Shown here piece after piece: positions 10,236 to 20,755 of a stretch of 64,000 nucleotides of DNA. Source of the stretch: Monodelphis domestica. Its lineage: Eukaryota > Chordata > Mammalia > Didelphimorphia > Didelphidae. A program made the position numbers and the translations under genes. Numbering within the stretch: the first letter of the stretch is position 1; each line of letters opens with the position of its first letter. The stretch lies in NCBI RefSeq assembly GCF_027887165.1, contig NC_077228.1:181514025-181578024 (forward strand). Direction: 5' to 3'. Under the pieces are notes generated by a model. That model was not told the origin of the DNA. It worked only from the letters and a program-made list of their open reading frames with translations, and did not search any database.

Positions 10236-10480
10236 CCAATCATCATCATCAACATGGCTAGCATTTAAATAGTGCTTTAGGGTTTGCAAAACACTTTGCA
10301 AAAATTATCTCATTCAATCCTCACAACAACCATCCATTTTATAGATGAGAAAACTAAGTAATATAGTGGTTAAATTATTTGCCCAAGGACACAAAGCTAA
10401 TTAGTATTTGAAACTGAATTTCAACTCAGATCTCCGAGACCCAGCACTATGTTTATTTTGCCACCTAAATTTCTAAGTGG
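10236..10480 (-). mobile_element. MIR/CORE-SINE, nearly full length
   Basis: The reverse MIR landmarks run in order: ACACTTTGCAAAAATTATCT, CTCATTCAATCCTCACAACA, TTATAGATGAGAAAACTAAG, TTGCCCAAGGACACAAAGCT. Confidence 0.8.
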
Positions 10481-10840
10481 TAATGTCAAAGAAATGGCAT
10501 CTCCAAGGTCCCCAAGGATACCTTCAAGATCAACAGCTACTTTAGGTTCTGGGTCTGCTTCTAGACCAGCCAACTGTACTTAGAACCAAAAAGAACTTGT
10601 ACAGAGCTACCTTCTCCTACCACCTCCCTCCAAACTACCCCCCTTTGCACCCATATCCCCATGTACTCCAAGGAAATGTTTTGTTTTGTTTTGTGCTTTG
10701 TTTGTCCTAATATTTATCCAATGCAAGCCTACCTCCCCTGTAGTCCTCAAAGAGTCCTTTCTCCACTCACTTCTATAATTCCCAACCCTGAAGTAGATAC
10801 TAGGGCTATCACAGGAGGCAAAAAAGTCAAAGTAGGAAAA
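10481..10840. other. No recognisable feature
   Basis: Nothing recognised. It lies directly before the L1 ORF1 relic. Confidence 0.35.
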
Positions 10841-10844
10841 GAAT

Positions 10845-11640
10845 GACTCAAAAAGAAGAATGGACCAAACAGAAAAGGAGGATCAAAAGGTCATGGAAGA
10901 GATTCAGTCTTTAAAAATTAGAATTGAACAATTAGAAGGTAATGACTTCTAGAAACAATAAAACAAAATCAAAAGAATAAAAAAATGGAAAAAATATTAA
11001 ATACCTCATTGAAAAAAAAACAACTGACCTGGAAAATAGATCCAGGAGAGATAATTTAAGAATTATTGAACTACATGAAAGTCATGACCAAAAAAAGAAA
11101 AAAGCCTAGACATCATACCATAGAAAATTATACAAGAAAACTGCCTGATATTCTTGAACAAGAGAGTAAAATAGAGATTGAAAAAATCCACAGGTCACCT
11201 CCTGCATTAAGTCCCCAAATGACAACTCCCATGAACAATATAGCCAAGTTCAAGAGCTCCCAGGCCAAGGAGAAAACTCTAGAAGCAGCTAGAAACAATT
11301 CAGATATCATGGAGCCCCAGTCAGGATCCTACAGGATCTGGCAGCCTCCATATCAAAGGACCATAAGGTTTGGAATATGATATTCTCTGAAGGGAAGAGA
11401 ACTGGATTTACAACCAAAAATCTACCCAGCAAAACTGGCTATATTCTTTCAGGGGAATGTATAGTCATTTAATAAAATAGAAGACATCCAAGTATTACTG
11501 AAGAAAAGACCAGACAAACAGAAAATTTGAGGCCCCAGTACAAAATTCAAGAGAAGCATGAAAAGGTAAATTAGAAAGAGAAAAATTTAAGGGCTTCAAT
11601 AAGGTCAAATGGCTTATATTCCTATATGGAAAGATGATAT
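10845..11640 (+). mobile_element. L1-type ORF1 relic (L1 or HAL1)
   Basis: A broken ORF1-like region. An A-rich coiled-coil-like part is followed by a frame reading TDLENRSRRDNLRI, typical of L1 ORF1 (EDRSRRNNIRI), then KFKSSQAKEKTLEAAR, typical of the RNA-binding domain, in another frame. The 104-codon frame at 11066-11380 is part of it. Downstream, TCTACCCAGCAAAACTGGCT belongs to the same repeat. A related segment is at 51650-52430. HAL1, a half-L1 carrying only ORF1, is an alternative. Confidence 0.65.
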
Positions 11641-11737
11641 TTGTAACTCTTAAAAATTGTTATCATTATCATAACAGTTAGAAGAAGTATACCTAGAGGG
11701 TGTGGTAGTAAGCTGTTTAGGCTATGTCAAAAAGAAA

Positions 11738-11816
11738 TATCTGAGGCCAGCTTTGAATCCAGGAATTCCCTTCTATAGGCCTGACTCTCTATCCACTGAG
11801 TCACCTAGCCCTGTAA
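11738..11816 (-). mobile_element. SINE 5' fragment
   Basis: Reverse head of a marsupial tRNA-SINE: TATCTGAGGCCAGCTTTGAA to CCACTGAGTCACCTAGCCC. Confidence 0.65.
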
Positions 11817-11819
11817 ATT

Positions 11820-12105
11820 TATAAACTTTTAAAGCTCATTGTAACTATTTCCCCTAATTTATCTAATGAAGATGTGATAACAACCTTTTGTTGTTATTAC
11901 CATTAGAATAGAAGAAGTTTTTATTCTTTACCAAGGTAAGGAGAGCTGGAGAAGTAAGATAATCTAACTCTGAGAGAGTATATGTTATGTTATGATCCTT
12001 GGTTCATTGTCTTGTCTTGGGGATAATGTTACCTATGGGTCATGTATAGAATCTCTCCTAAAAGAGAGAGTAGCAAAAGGCATTTGGTGGACAATATGAT
12101 ACTTT
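11820..12105 (+). repeat. Unidentified repeat, copy A
   Basis: Homologous to sequence from 13285: both have TTTTAAAGCTCATTG, a TCTAATGAAG stretch, ATTACCATT and GCTGGAGAA. The right part (GGTGGACAATATGATA) matches GATGGACAATATGAAC-like sequence near 14140. Family not recognised; orientation arbitrary. Confidence 0.45.
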
Positions 12106-12109
12106 ATTG

Positions 12110-12416
12110 ACTGTCTTCCATCCCCGTAATTCTTTCTTTCCTTTTCTCAACCTCTTGGCTTCCTTTAAATTCCAAATAAAAATCTCACCTTCTACAGGAA
12201 GCTTTCCTGAATTCTCTCATTTCTAATGCCTTCCTTCTATTGATTATTTCCAATTTATTCCATAGTTTGTTTGTACATAGTTATTTGCATGTTATCTCCC
12301 CCATTAGATTGAGAGATCCTTGTGGTCAGGGACTGTCTTTTGCCTTTTTTGGCATCCCCAGTGTTTAGCAAATAGCTCATATTAGGTGCTTAATAAATGT
12401 TTATGGACTAACTGTG
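12110..12416 (+). mobile_element. L2/L3-type LINE 3' end
   Basis: Well-preserved 3' end: ACCTTCTACAGGAAGCTTTC, TTGATTATTTCCAATTTATT, TTGTGGTCAGGGACTGTCTT and the terminal GGTGCTTAATAAATGTTTAT. Confidence 0.8.
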
Positions 12417-12419
12417 AGT

Positions 12420-13284
12420 GGATTGTGAAGTTTGATTATTCCTACTTTTACCTTCTGAAGAGCTAATGTAATGGTTATTCCTTCTTTTGCCTGCTTGATT
12501 CTTTTGAGTTAATGACATCATGATGACTGACTTCATGTAAATCAGAAGCACACTAGTGGGGACTGAAGATGCTTGGTAGTGAGTAGTGGGAGCATATACT
12601 TCCTCACACCCAGATTACCACAAGAATTCTGAGAATTTTGAGTTGTAGTAGCATGGTTTCAGACCTTTTCAGGAAATCCCAGACCTGCCAGAGTGAATGC
12701 AGGTTGGACAAATGAGCCAGTTCAAAGAGTGAACCCTAGGTTAGACTTGTAAGTTTGAATAATGACTGCTGAGGTTCATCTCGGTTCTTGAATTCTATGT
12801 TATTCAACTGAATATACATGGTCAGGGTACTGTGACCCTACAGGCAATTCTCAAATCACTACTCCTTGCCCATCTGTTCCTCTGTTCATTCTTGGCAGCT
12901 GGGCTGGCATTGAGACCCAGACAGTTTCATGTTATCCATTTTTGTAAATTGTTGCCTTTCTTTGGCTCTTAGGCAGATGCCAAGCATAGCCATTTGGCTT
13001 GGGGAAATTTGCATAAAGGAGATAGACCAACCAGGATTTTCAAGGATGGGGTTGCCTATTCCTCCTTCCAATGACAGTCTGGATATCTGCCAATGCTTTC
13101 CATCCACAAAGTAATCTTGAAAAGTGTGGTTTGGGGCTATTAATGAATTAATGAGATTGACTGAAGAAAGCAAATCTGACTCATTTGATTCCTTTTGGCC
13201 TAATTTGTTGGGAAAGAGAAGAGGCCAGTTAAAAGGGAAATTAAAGGGAATGGGATATATTGGATGATGTTTGTAACTTGACAT
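12420..13284. other. Unrecognised; holds a 132-codon minus-strand frame
   Basis: The frame 12886-13284 (minus) has no domain, signal peptide or family resemblance I can name, and no close homologue elsewhere in the window. It is probably a chance frame or an old relic. The rest is featureless. Confidence 0.3.
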
Positions 13285-14160
13285 TGTAAGATTATAACCT
13301 TTTAAAGCTCATTGGTATTTCCCTTCATTTGTCTAATGAAGGTATTACCATTGGATTAGAAAAAAAATTTATTCCTCATCAAGACAAGGAAAGCTGGAGA
13401 AATCTAGGTTTCCTAGGGGACTTAAGGAGGGACTGGTGGCATTTATTAAGAAAAGAGTCTTATGCCCAGTAGTATTATGGGTTTATTTTCATAAAGGAAA
13501 CCTGAAGACTTGTATTTAGCCATGAGTGCCGATCCTCTTTTCTCAGTGTTTTCTTGCAGAAGTGGAAGTGAGTTATAGAGTGAATAGCATTGGGAATAAA
13601 GCCCTTAATTTTTTGATGTAGTATTTGGTGGTGCCTAAGTGGGCATTCTTTCCCTATGCAGGAACCCATACATATGCCTTTTAAGTACATTTACCCAAAT
13701 ATAATAAAGGTATATTTTTGACTCCTATATTTTGGAGACATCAATAGAACTAGAAGACTACTGAATTTGGGGTTTGATTTTAAAGCAACCTTGGAGCTTT
13801 CTAACATCAGGTTGTCAAGGTCTTTGAGACATAAGTAGCATTGTTGGAAATCACAATGAGATTGAGAAAGGCTAAGATCTTGTATTACTTAGTCAAGACT
13901 CATCTTGGAAAACCACTGCTAGTGTGCCATAGGGGATGGAGGTACTGTGCCCACTCCCTATTCTGTAGCTAGGCATGCAGTTAAACCAGGTTCCATTAGA
14001 AGAGTGCATCTCCAATGAAGGTTTCTATTCCTTTTCCCCTCATTCTTTGGCTCATTAAGTCTTCAACTCTGAGAACAATTTTACTTAGGTCACATCTATA
14101 AGGCTTTCCCAAAAGGGACCAGAAAAATATATTCAATGGACAATATGAACATAGAACATA
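13285..14160 (+). repeat. Unidentified repeat, copy B (longer)
   Basis: The left end and the right end both match copy A at 11820-12105, but copy B has about 600 extra central bases. The centre has a fairly open plus-strand frame (about 13385-13490) without a recognisable domain. It may be a repeat of which copy A is an internally deleted version. Confidence 0.4.
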
Positions 14161-14870
14161 ATTATGCCTATACACAAAAGTAATGCTAAACAGAGGACAT
14201 TCATAAGTGCAAATTTGGCAAAAACAAACTTAAAAGAGGATTCAACTATTGCTGCAACATTTTGAGAGACGTACTCTAGCTTCATCAGAACATAAACCAG
14301 TATGCAGGACTGTTAATTGGCAATTTTTCATTTTTCCTCAGTTCTACACTATCCCAATTATCCTAGTATCTGTCTGCTAGTAAAGAAGCAAGGCTCTGGT
14401 TAATCCTTCTCTTGGTGGCTAGATTTTCCATTTGCATTAAGCAGTTATCAAATATATGTTCAAACCATTTGGATTTAGCTATAAAACACTACAGCAAAAC
14501 CCAAGGTACCAAAATAATAGAATAAAGAAATTATTTTCATTTTTATTGGACCATCTTTTCTAACCAACACTGAGATCTTACATATTCCTTTGGGTACATA
14601 AAGAATTGTTTAAAATTATTGCACCCCTAAGACTAGTTCATTACTAGTCTTAAAACTCCCAAGATGATGTCTGGGTTTCTAAGAAACTAGAAAGGAGTCC
14701 ACACAGTACTTACGATTTCTGAGAGAAACTGAAGGGACTATGGGTCAGTTAGAATTTCTGAAACACAGAATTTAGAGCAAGAAGGAGCCTCAGTAGCTCC
14801 CTAGTCTAACCCATTCCTCTAAAGCATCCTCACTGTTACTTGTATAACAAGTAGTTATTCAAGCTCTATT
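14161..14870. other. No recognisable feature
   Basis: AT-rich sequence that may continue the unidentified repeat to its left. A faint MIR/CR1-like patch (AGAGCAAGAAGGAGCCTCAG) lies near 14775. Confidence 0.3.
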
Positions 14871-14883
14871 TAAAGACAATTAG

Positions 14884-15449
14884 TAAAATGAGGGGATGCC
14901 CTTCGATTGGAGAATGGCTGAACAAATTGTGGTATCTGTTGGTGCTGGAGTACTATTGTGCTAAAAGGAATAATGAACTGGAGGAATTCCATGTGAACTG
15001 GAATGACCTCCAGGAATTGATACAGAGTGAAGGGAGCAGAACCAGGAAAACCTTATACACAGAGATGGATACACTGTGGCACAATCAAATGTAGAGGACT
15101 CTAATAGCAGCAATGCAATGATCCAGGACAATTCTGAGGGACTTATGAGAAAGAACTCTATCCACATTCAGAGGAAGAAGTGGGGGAGTAGAAATACATT
15201 AGAAAAGCAACCACTTGATCACATGGTTCAATGGGGATATGATTGGGGAGGTAGACTTTAAACGATCACCCTAGGGCAAATATCAATAATATGGAAATAG
15301 GTCTAGATCAATGACACATGTAAAACCCAGTGGAATTGCTTGTTGGTTATGGGAGGAGGATGGGAGGAAGGGAGGGAAAGAACATGAATCATGTAACCAT
15401 GGAAATGTTTTCTTAATTAATTTCTTAATTAAATAAAAATTTAAAAAAT
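14884..15449 (+). mobile_element. 5'-truncated L1 with 3' UTR and target duplication
   Basis: Begins inside the ORF2 C-terminus (frame from 14888: MRGCPSIGEWLNKLWYLL.., with the YYCAKRNNELEEFH stretch typical of L1 YYCA.RNDE) and continues through a GGGAGGAGGATGGGAGGAAG-type 3' UTR to an A/T-rich tail. A perfect 12-base duplication AAAGACAATTAG flanks it (14872-14883, 15450-15461). It is among the best preserved insertions here. The same 3' UTR type occurs reversed at 37010-37160. Confidence 0.9.
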
Positions 15450-15689
15450 AAAGACAATTAGAGGAAATCCACACATTTCCAAGGCAACTCATTCTACTTT
15501 GGGACAGGTGTTATTATTAGAAAGCTTTTCAAGATTAAACTGACCTCTTTGCATTTTCCACCCTCTGCTCCCAATTCTGCCCTCAAGGACAAAAATGGAA
15601 CAAGACTGATTCTTCTTCCATAAAACAGCCTTCCCATTATTTGAACACCGTAGTGAGAATGCTATGACTAAGAGTATAAAGAGTTTAGT

Positions 15690-15968
15690 GAATTGTTCCC
15701 ATAATTCCAAATTGTTTCCCACAGTTCTTGGACAGCTTCACAGCTCCATCAACAATGTATCAGTGAGCCTATCTCTCAGCTTCCCTTCCAATATTGACTA
15801 TTTTCATCTTTATTATCTTTGTCAAATTGTTGAATATGAAGTGTAACCTCTGAGATATTTTAACTTGCATTTCTCTTATAATTATGGATTTGGATTATTT
15901 TTCACATTGTTATTGATGACTTTCCTTCTTTTTAAAACAATTTATTCATATCTTTTGACAGGCAAAAT
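15690..15968 (-). mobile_element. L1 ORF2 fragment, antisense
   Basis: TTCCAAATTGTTTCCCACAG, CAGCTCCATCAACAATGTAT, TTAACTTGCATTTCTCTTAT and TCATATCTTTTGACAGG are ordered antisense L1 landmarks. Confidence 0.7.
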
Positions 15969-15969
15969 G

Positions 15970-16540
15970 ATTCCTTGGTATATGTTTATTCATAGATTTG
16001 GCCATTTTATGTGAGAGTCATATCTCATGTGACTCCTCATCCCACCATGCTTAGCATGGCAGCTCTGAAGGGGCAGAAAATAAGTGCTTCTATGTGCTCC
16101 ATAAGTTGTAAACAATAAAGAGAGGTGCATCAGGAAGTATGAAACTATCCTAGGAAAAGGATGGATGTTATAATTCTTTCCCACATCTTCCAAAGACTGA
16201 GAAAGATGACATAAATTTACATTAAAGCAAGACTTTTCTTTAGTTACTACAAAGAACTTACTAATATGTAATTTTTGGTCAAATGTGATGGGAATAAAAT
16301 TTTATAGAGATAACTAGAAAGTTCTGCAAATAGGTTTACAATTTTAGCTGCCCATATACCAGATAGGGAAGATTCTTTGAGGATTCATCAAACTACTTCA
16401 GCAGGCAGTTTGACATGCCTGCCAAAAAAAAAAACTAAAATTCTTGGGTCACATTAAAATACACATAATGTGAATACCTAATTATGCAATAATATAGTTA
16501 ATAGTAATAATATGTATGAGTGTATGAAGGACATGGTTGT
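15970..16540. other. No recognisable feature
   Basis: AT-rich; no repeat or gene recognised. Confidence 0.35.
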
Positions 16541-16544
16541 TACA

Positions 16545-17282
16545 TTGTACTTAGTTTTGCTCTGACTAGTTCTGGAGTATTATGTTTAAATCTAGATGAC
16601 ACATTTTAGGGAAGAATCTTAATTTAAAATTTTAATTTTTAAATTTTTTATTTAATTTAATTTAAATTTAAATTTAAAAATTAAATAAATAAAAATTAAA
16701 ATAATTTAAATTTTAAAAATTAAAAAAAAACCCTTACTTCCCTCTTAGAATCAATTCTGTGTATTGGTTCCAAGGCAGAAGAGCAGTAAGGGCTAGGCAA
16801 TGGGGGTTAAGTGACTTGCCAAAATCACACAAGTAGGAAGTGTCTGAATCCAGATTTGAACCTAGGACTTCCCGTCTCTAAGCTTGACTCTCAATCCACT
16901 GAGTCACCCAGCTGCCCCCCAAGAATCTTGATCTTAGGTATGGTGGAAATTTTGATGAGGAGATTAGTAATGATGGCATAAAAAATTGGTTGAATTTGAA
17001 ATGTTTAGCCTTGAAAGGCTGTCATGCAGAAGGGGCTTAGACTCATCCCACCTGGCTACAAAGTGCAGAACTAGAACAAACTGGGAGAATTTATAGAAAG
17101 ATCATTTTGTTCAGTGTAGGAGAGGACTCCCCAGTGGTTAAACTGCCCAAGAAAGGAAATGGGTTGCCACAGGGAGTGGTGAGTTTTCCTCTACTAGAGC
17201 TCTTCAAGTCAAGCCTGGATGGAGCTGTTGTAGAGGGCAAAGAGGTGTTTGACTCAGTGACCACTGAGGTATCTTCCAGGAG
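16545..17282 (+). mobile_element. CR1/L3 LINE split by a SINE
   Basis: Sense CR1/L3 ORF2 3' part. Before the SINE: GGAGTATTATGTTTAAATCT and GACACATTTTAGG. After it: GCCTTGAAAGGCTGTCATGC, AGTGCAGAACTAGAACAAAC, GAAATGGGTTGCCACAGG and CTCTTCAAGTCAAGCCTGGA. Confidence 0.75.
16621..16920 (-). mobile_element. SINE type 1 with a ~100-base AT-only tail
   Basis: The SINE body is at about 16723-16920 in reverse. Target duplication AAGAATCTT at 16612-16620 and 16921-16929 puts the whole AT-only stretch 16621-16722 inside the inserted unit. That stretch consists of AATTTAAATT-like palindromic units and can fold back on itself. Confidence 0.88.
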
Positions 17283-17283
17283 T

Positions 17284-17460
17284 GCAGTATAGTAGAAAGA
17301 ATCCTGTATTGGGAGTCAGAGGATCTAGTTTTCAATCCATTTTCAGTTACTAACTAGCTACGTGGCTACATGTCATTCATTTTATGTGTATGGATCCCAG
17401 CTTCTTCATCTATAAAACAAGACGATAGGACTGGATAAACTTTAAACTCCCTTCCTTTAA
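17284..17460 (+). mobile_element. MIR/CORE-SINE
   Basis: Sense MIR: GTAGAAAGAATCCTGTATTG, GGAGTCAGAGGATCTAGTTT, TAACTAGCTACGTGGC, TTCTTCATCTATAAAACAAG. A further worn MIR patch lies at about 17530-17620. Confidence 0.7.
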
Positions 17461-17653
17461 ACTTCCCTAAACCTTAGGGCATTTCCACTCTAAATCCTGG
17501 ACCCAAATTTCACATTTCATTTATGCTGATAGTAAACTATAAATGGCAAATCACTTGCCCAGTCTGAATCTGAGTTTCTTCATCTGAGAAATATAGAATT
17601 GCTTGCTTTAAATATTTTCTGTGATCATTCAAATGGGGCCATTGGAATGAGAC

Positions 17654-17710
<57 letters not shown>

Positions 17711-17711
17711 G
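17654..17711. repeat. (GATA)n microsatellite
   Basis: About 14 perfect TAGA units; likely polymorphic in length. Confidence 0.97.
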
Positions 17712-17729
17712 GTAAAAATAAAATGCCAA

Positions 17730-17975
17730 CTGATGCAGTGGATAGAGCACTGGACTTGAAATCAGGAAGAACCAATTTCATGAGTTTAAATCCATCCTTA
17801 GACACTTATTAACTGTGTGACCCTGGGCAAATCAATTAACCCTGCTGGCTTCATGTTCCTCATCTGTAAAATGAGCTGGAGAAGGAAATGGCAAAGCATT
17901 CCAGGATCTTTGCTAAGAAAATCTCAAAAGGGGTCCCAAAGAGTTGGACACAACTGAAAAAAAATTACTAAAGAA
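17730..17975 (+). mobile_element. tRNA-derived SINE type 2
   Basis: TGATGCAGTGGATAGAGCAC, GTGTGACCCTGGGCAAATCA, GAAGGAAATGGCAAAGCATT and CCCAAAGAGTTGGACACAAC followed by TGAAAAAAAA. Well preserved. Confidence 0.9.
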
Positions 17976-17989
17976 CACAACATAAAACA

Positions 17990-18300
17990 ATATTGAGTAG
18001 TGGAATAAATACTGGATATGGATTCAGGAGGCCTGGATTCACATCCTGGCTCTAACATTACTTGTCACCATTTCCAAATCTGGAAAATGGGGATAATAAT
18101 ATTTAGACTCAGAGGGTTGTTTATAGGAAATCCTTTTAGTTCATTAAGTATTATAGAAATGTGCCTTTTGTTACAAATATGTGAAAGACTTCATGGCATA
18201 ATAAATAACAGGCCCGTTTTGGAGTTGGAAAGATATAAGTTCAGATCCTACCCCAATACATAGTGACTGTGTGACCATGGAAAAGTCACTTAATTTCTCA
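17990..18300 (+). mobile_element. Two adjacent MIR-like SINE fragments
   Basis: First: GATTCAGGAGGCCTGGATTC to GGAAAATGGGGATAATAATA (about 17990-18190). Second: TTTTGGAGTTGGAAAGATAT to TGTGTGACCATGGAAAAGTC (about 18195-18300). Confidence 0.6.
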
Positions 18301-18589
18301 GGAAATTTCAGACTATAAGTTTCAGAGCTGGGACTAATCTGCATTGGCAGAGGGAGTTTCCTTGCTGAGAGTTCATGATACTAAGTAAATCATAGTTCTG
18401 GATCAAAAGAAAGGAATGAATTATTTCTCTATTAATATCTCACCATGGGTCAATTATGGATTTTTGCTGAGAGGTTTGTTCATAGGAAGTCACATCCCAG
18501 GAGACAAAGACCCAGATTGGTATAAAGAGACAAAGACAGTCAAAAGGACATAGCAATAGAAAGTGAGGCAGAAATAGACTGAAAGCTTT

Positions 18590-18760
18590 AGAGACTAATG
18601 GGATTTAGAGATAGAAGGGAACTTTGAAGTCATTTAGGCAAACTCCTAAATTTTACAGATGAAGGAATGGAGACCTAGAGAGATGAAATGATTCACCCGA
18701 AATGAGAAGTAGAAGAAGCAGAGTTTGGAGTCATCACTATTTCCACTTTCCCCTTATGCT
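18590..18760 (-). mobile_element. MIR- or CR1/L3-like fragment, antisense
   Basis: GGGAACTTTGAAGTCATTTA, TTTTACAGATGAAGGAATGG and AGACCTAGAGAGATGAAATG. This kind of piece recurs at 42158-42295 and 43150-43365. Confidence 0.5.
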
Positions 18761-18779
18761 TTCTTTCATTTAAAACTAT

Positions 18780-19035
18780 CTCCTCTCAGAAGTCAAGAGA
18801 CCTATGGTTTTTCTTTATTGAACTACTGGAGTTTGATTTCTCTTGATATGTGAGGCAGGGAAGGTTGAAGGAAAGTCTTCTCCATGCTAGGAGGACTCAC
18901 CTGTTTGGAAGAAAGCGGTGGAATCAAGTTCAGGATTACATCATATCAAGGCCCACATCCACTACCACATTAGTAGCATGTGTTCCACTTTGCAAACACT
19001 TTTTATTTTACAACATATTTTATTTAAAAAGTATT
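18780..19035. other. No recognisable feature
   Basis: Nothing recognised; short AT-rich end. Confidence 0.3.
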
Positions 19036-19039
19036 TGAA

Positions 19040-19165
19040 AATTACCAGGTCATCTGGTATAAAGAACAATGGAGTGAATAAGGTCAATTAAACAAGAGAC
19101 CTAGGTTCTAGCTCCACGTAAGTCAATAACCAGCCACATGACCTAAAGTCTTAGACCAAACAAAT
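19040..19165 (+). mobile_element. MIR-like SINE fragment
   Basis: GAGACCTAGGTTCTAGCTCC and CCACATGACCTAAAGTC match the MIR 5' half. Confidence 0.5.
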
Positions 19166-19289
19166 AAAATTGGTGTTTCTCATGCTATTCTCCCACCATA
19201 ATCTTGCCCTGACTTATGTACCTAGAGCTTTCCCCCTCAAATTCTCTACTAGAGTCAGTTATCTACATTCAATCTCCAAAACACACCCT

Positions 19290-19485
19290 GCATACTCTAA
19301 CTCACCTTGAATCCAGAATGCCCTAAATTCTCTACTCAGCTGATCTGAATCTTTCAAGACCAAGCTCAAATCCCACTTCTTATGTGACTTCCTAGACTAC
19401 ACCACTCCATAGATTTCTCCCTCTCCTGAACTCTCATAGCACATAAGAGCTGTACCTTTCCTCTGGCACTTATCCTGATGATGAC
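19290..19485 (+). mobile_element. L2-type LINE 3' fragment
   Basis: TTTCAAGACCAAGCTCAAAT, CCCACTTCTTATGTGACTTC and TGAACTCTCATAGCACATAA are ordered L2 landmarks. A worn second copy of the last part lies at about 25195-25290. Confidence 0.6.
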
Positions 19486-19617
19486 TCCATGATGCATTGC
19501 CAACAAGAAATGAAATGGATTTTCAAAATATAGAAGCAAAGTGAAAGAAAGAAAATGGGCAGATTATACTCATGGGGATGGTCCTGCCACTATGCTCCAT
19601 GCTCAATGATTGATGAA

Positions 19618-19619
<2 letters not shown>

Positions 19620-19668
<49 letters not shown>

Positions 19669-19674
19669 ACACAC
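19620..19674. repeat. (AC)n microsatellite
   Basis: About 24 near-perfect AC units. The minus-strand frame full of Cys-Val is an artefact of it. Confidence 0.97.
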
Positions 19675-20199
19675 CATGTGCCTCAATAGCCTTGTGCTTG
19701 TGCAATCCATGCTTTTCCCATAGCACATCAGGGCTCTTATCCTTCTCTCAGAAAAACCACTGTATAGATAAATGGAAGAAAGACTAGTGTGCTCCCAATA
19801 TCTTCAGAAAACAATTGCCTTTGTTATGAAATAGGTCCGGAGGCTCAGGATAGCCTGACCATCTTAGAGAAATGGGGAAGAGAGTATATCTGGACTCAAT
19901 TATTTTCCTAATACAAAAAAGAAAATAGAAACCAAGAGAAATATTTAAATATGAAAACAAACATGTATATGAGGAAGTCACAAGGCCCAGAGATAAAAAA
20001 ATAGGTTTTTGTAGGTCATATATATGTATATGAAGATACATACATGTATATTTGTGTATATGTGTGTATGTATATTATATTATAATTCATCATGGCTATT
20101 CTCCCATAAATAGGAACATTTCCATAGGACATGGAAAAGGAGGATATGGATCATGCTTTGAATACATTTGATTGATACATTCATTGATTGATACATTGA

Positions 20200-20398
20200 A
20201 GTAGTAAGGTGGTATAATATAATGCTAGAGCTGGAGCCAGGAAAACTTGAGTTTAAACCCTGTCTCAAACTCTTACTAGCTGGGTGACCCTGGACAAGTC
20301 ATTTATCTCTATTGGTCTTAATTTCCTCATATGTAAAACTAGAGGATTAGTATCAATGGCATATAAGATCCTTTCCAATTCTACATCAGTGATCTTAT
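20200..20398 (+). mobile_element. MIR-like SINE beside receptor fragment
   Basis: GCTAGAGCTGGAGCCAGGAA, TTACTAGCTGGGTGACCCTG and TTTCCTCATATGTAAAACTA. It borders the receptor fragment at 20405; both are absent from the matching place downstream of the second receptor gene. Confidence 0.6.
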
Positions 20399-20404
20399 GT
20401 AACT

Positions 20405-20600
20405 TGTGAAATTGGTAAGAGATGGTCTTGATTTCTGAAGCTAATGGTCAAGGAGTTGCATAAATCTATAGTAACCAAATTATGTAGCAAGAAATACAGG
20501 AGAGTGTAGACCTGGGTTTTAATAGCCGCTATAACCATGAGGGGATTGCTTACAATAATTGCTATCTGGCTGTGGATATAGGAATACTCCTCTCCTTGCT
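20405..20600 (-). pseudogene. Olfactory receptor fragment (TM1-TM2 region)
   Basis: Minus-strand translation includes LLYFLLHNLVTIDLCNS, clearly related to [16 protein letters not shown] of the intact gene to the right (residues 59-74), preceded by a worn NPLMVIAAIKT stretch that matches the TM1/loop region. Only about 60 codons are present; the rest of the receptor is missing. It lies within about 160 bases of the stop codon of the intact gene and in the same orientation. DNA alignment with 21410-21600 is continuous by eye, so it is OR4D-like. It could be a remnant of an older unit or a small duplicated insertion. Confidence 0.8.
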
Positions 20601-20755
20601 CAGGTATAGGTTTCAACTGCAAAGCCCCCTAGCATCTCCCTGCAGCCCCATGACCTATAGTGAATACATGTGGAGAATATAGCCTACAATTTTAAGGATG
20701 GGAAGACTGAAGCTAGAAGAGAAATGACTTACCCAGGATTTAGTCTACATGAAGT

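Noticed and set aside
11066-11380. 104-codon frame as a host gene
   Set aside because: Its sequence matches L1-type ORF1, and the frames around it are broken.
12886-13284. 132-codon minus-strand frame
   Set aside because: No family resemblance or splice context that I can see; listed only as an unexplained stretch.
17654-17711. Regular short repeats as a CRISPR-like array
   Set aside because: A simple (GATA)n microsatellite; there are no spacers, and the window is mammalian.
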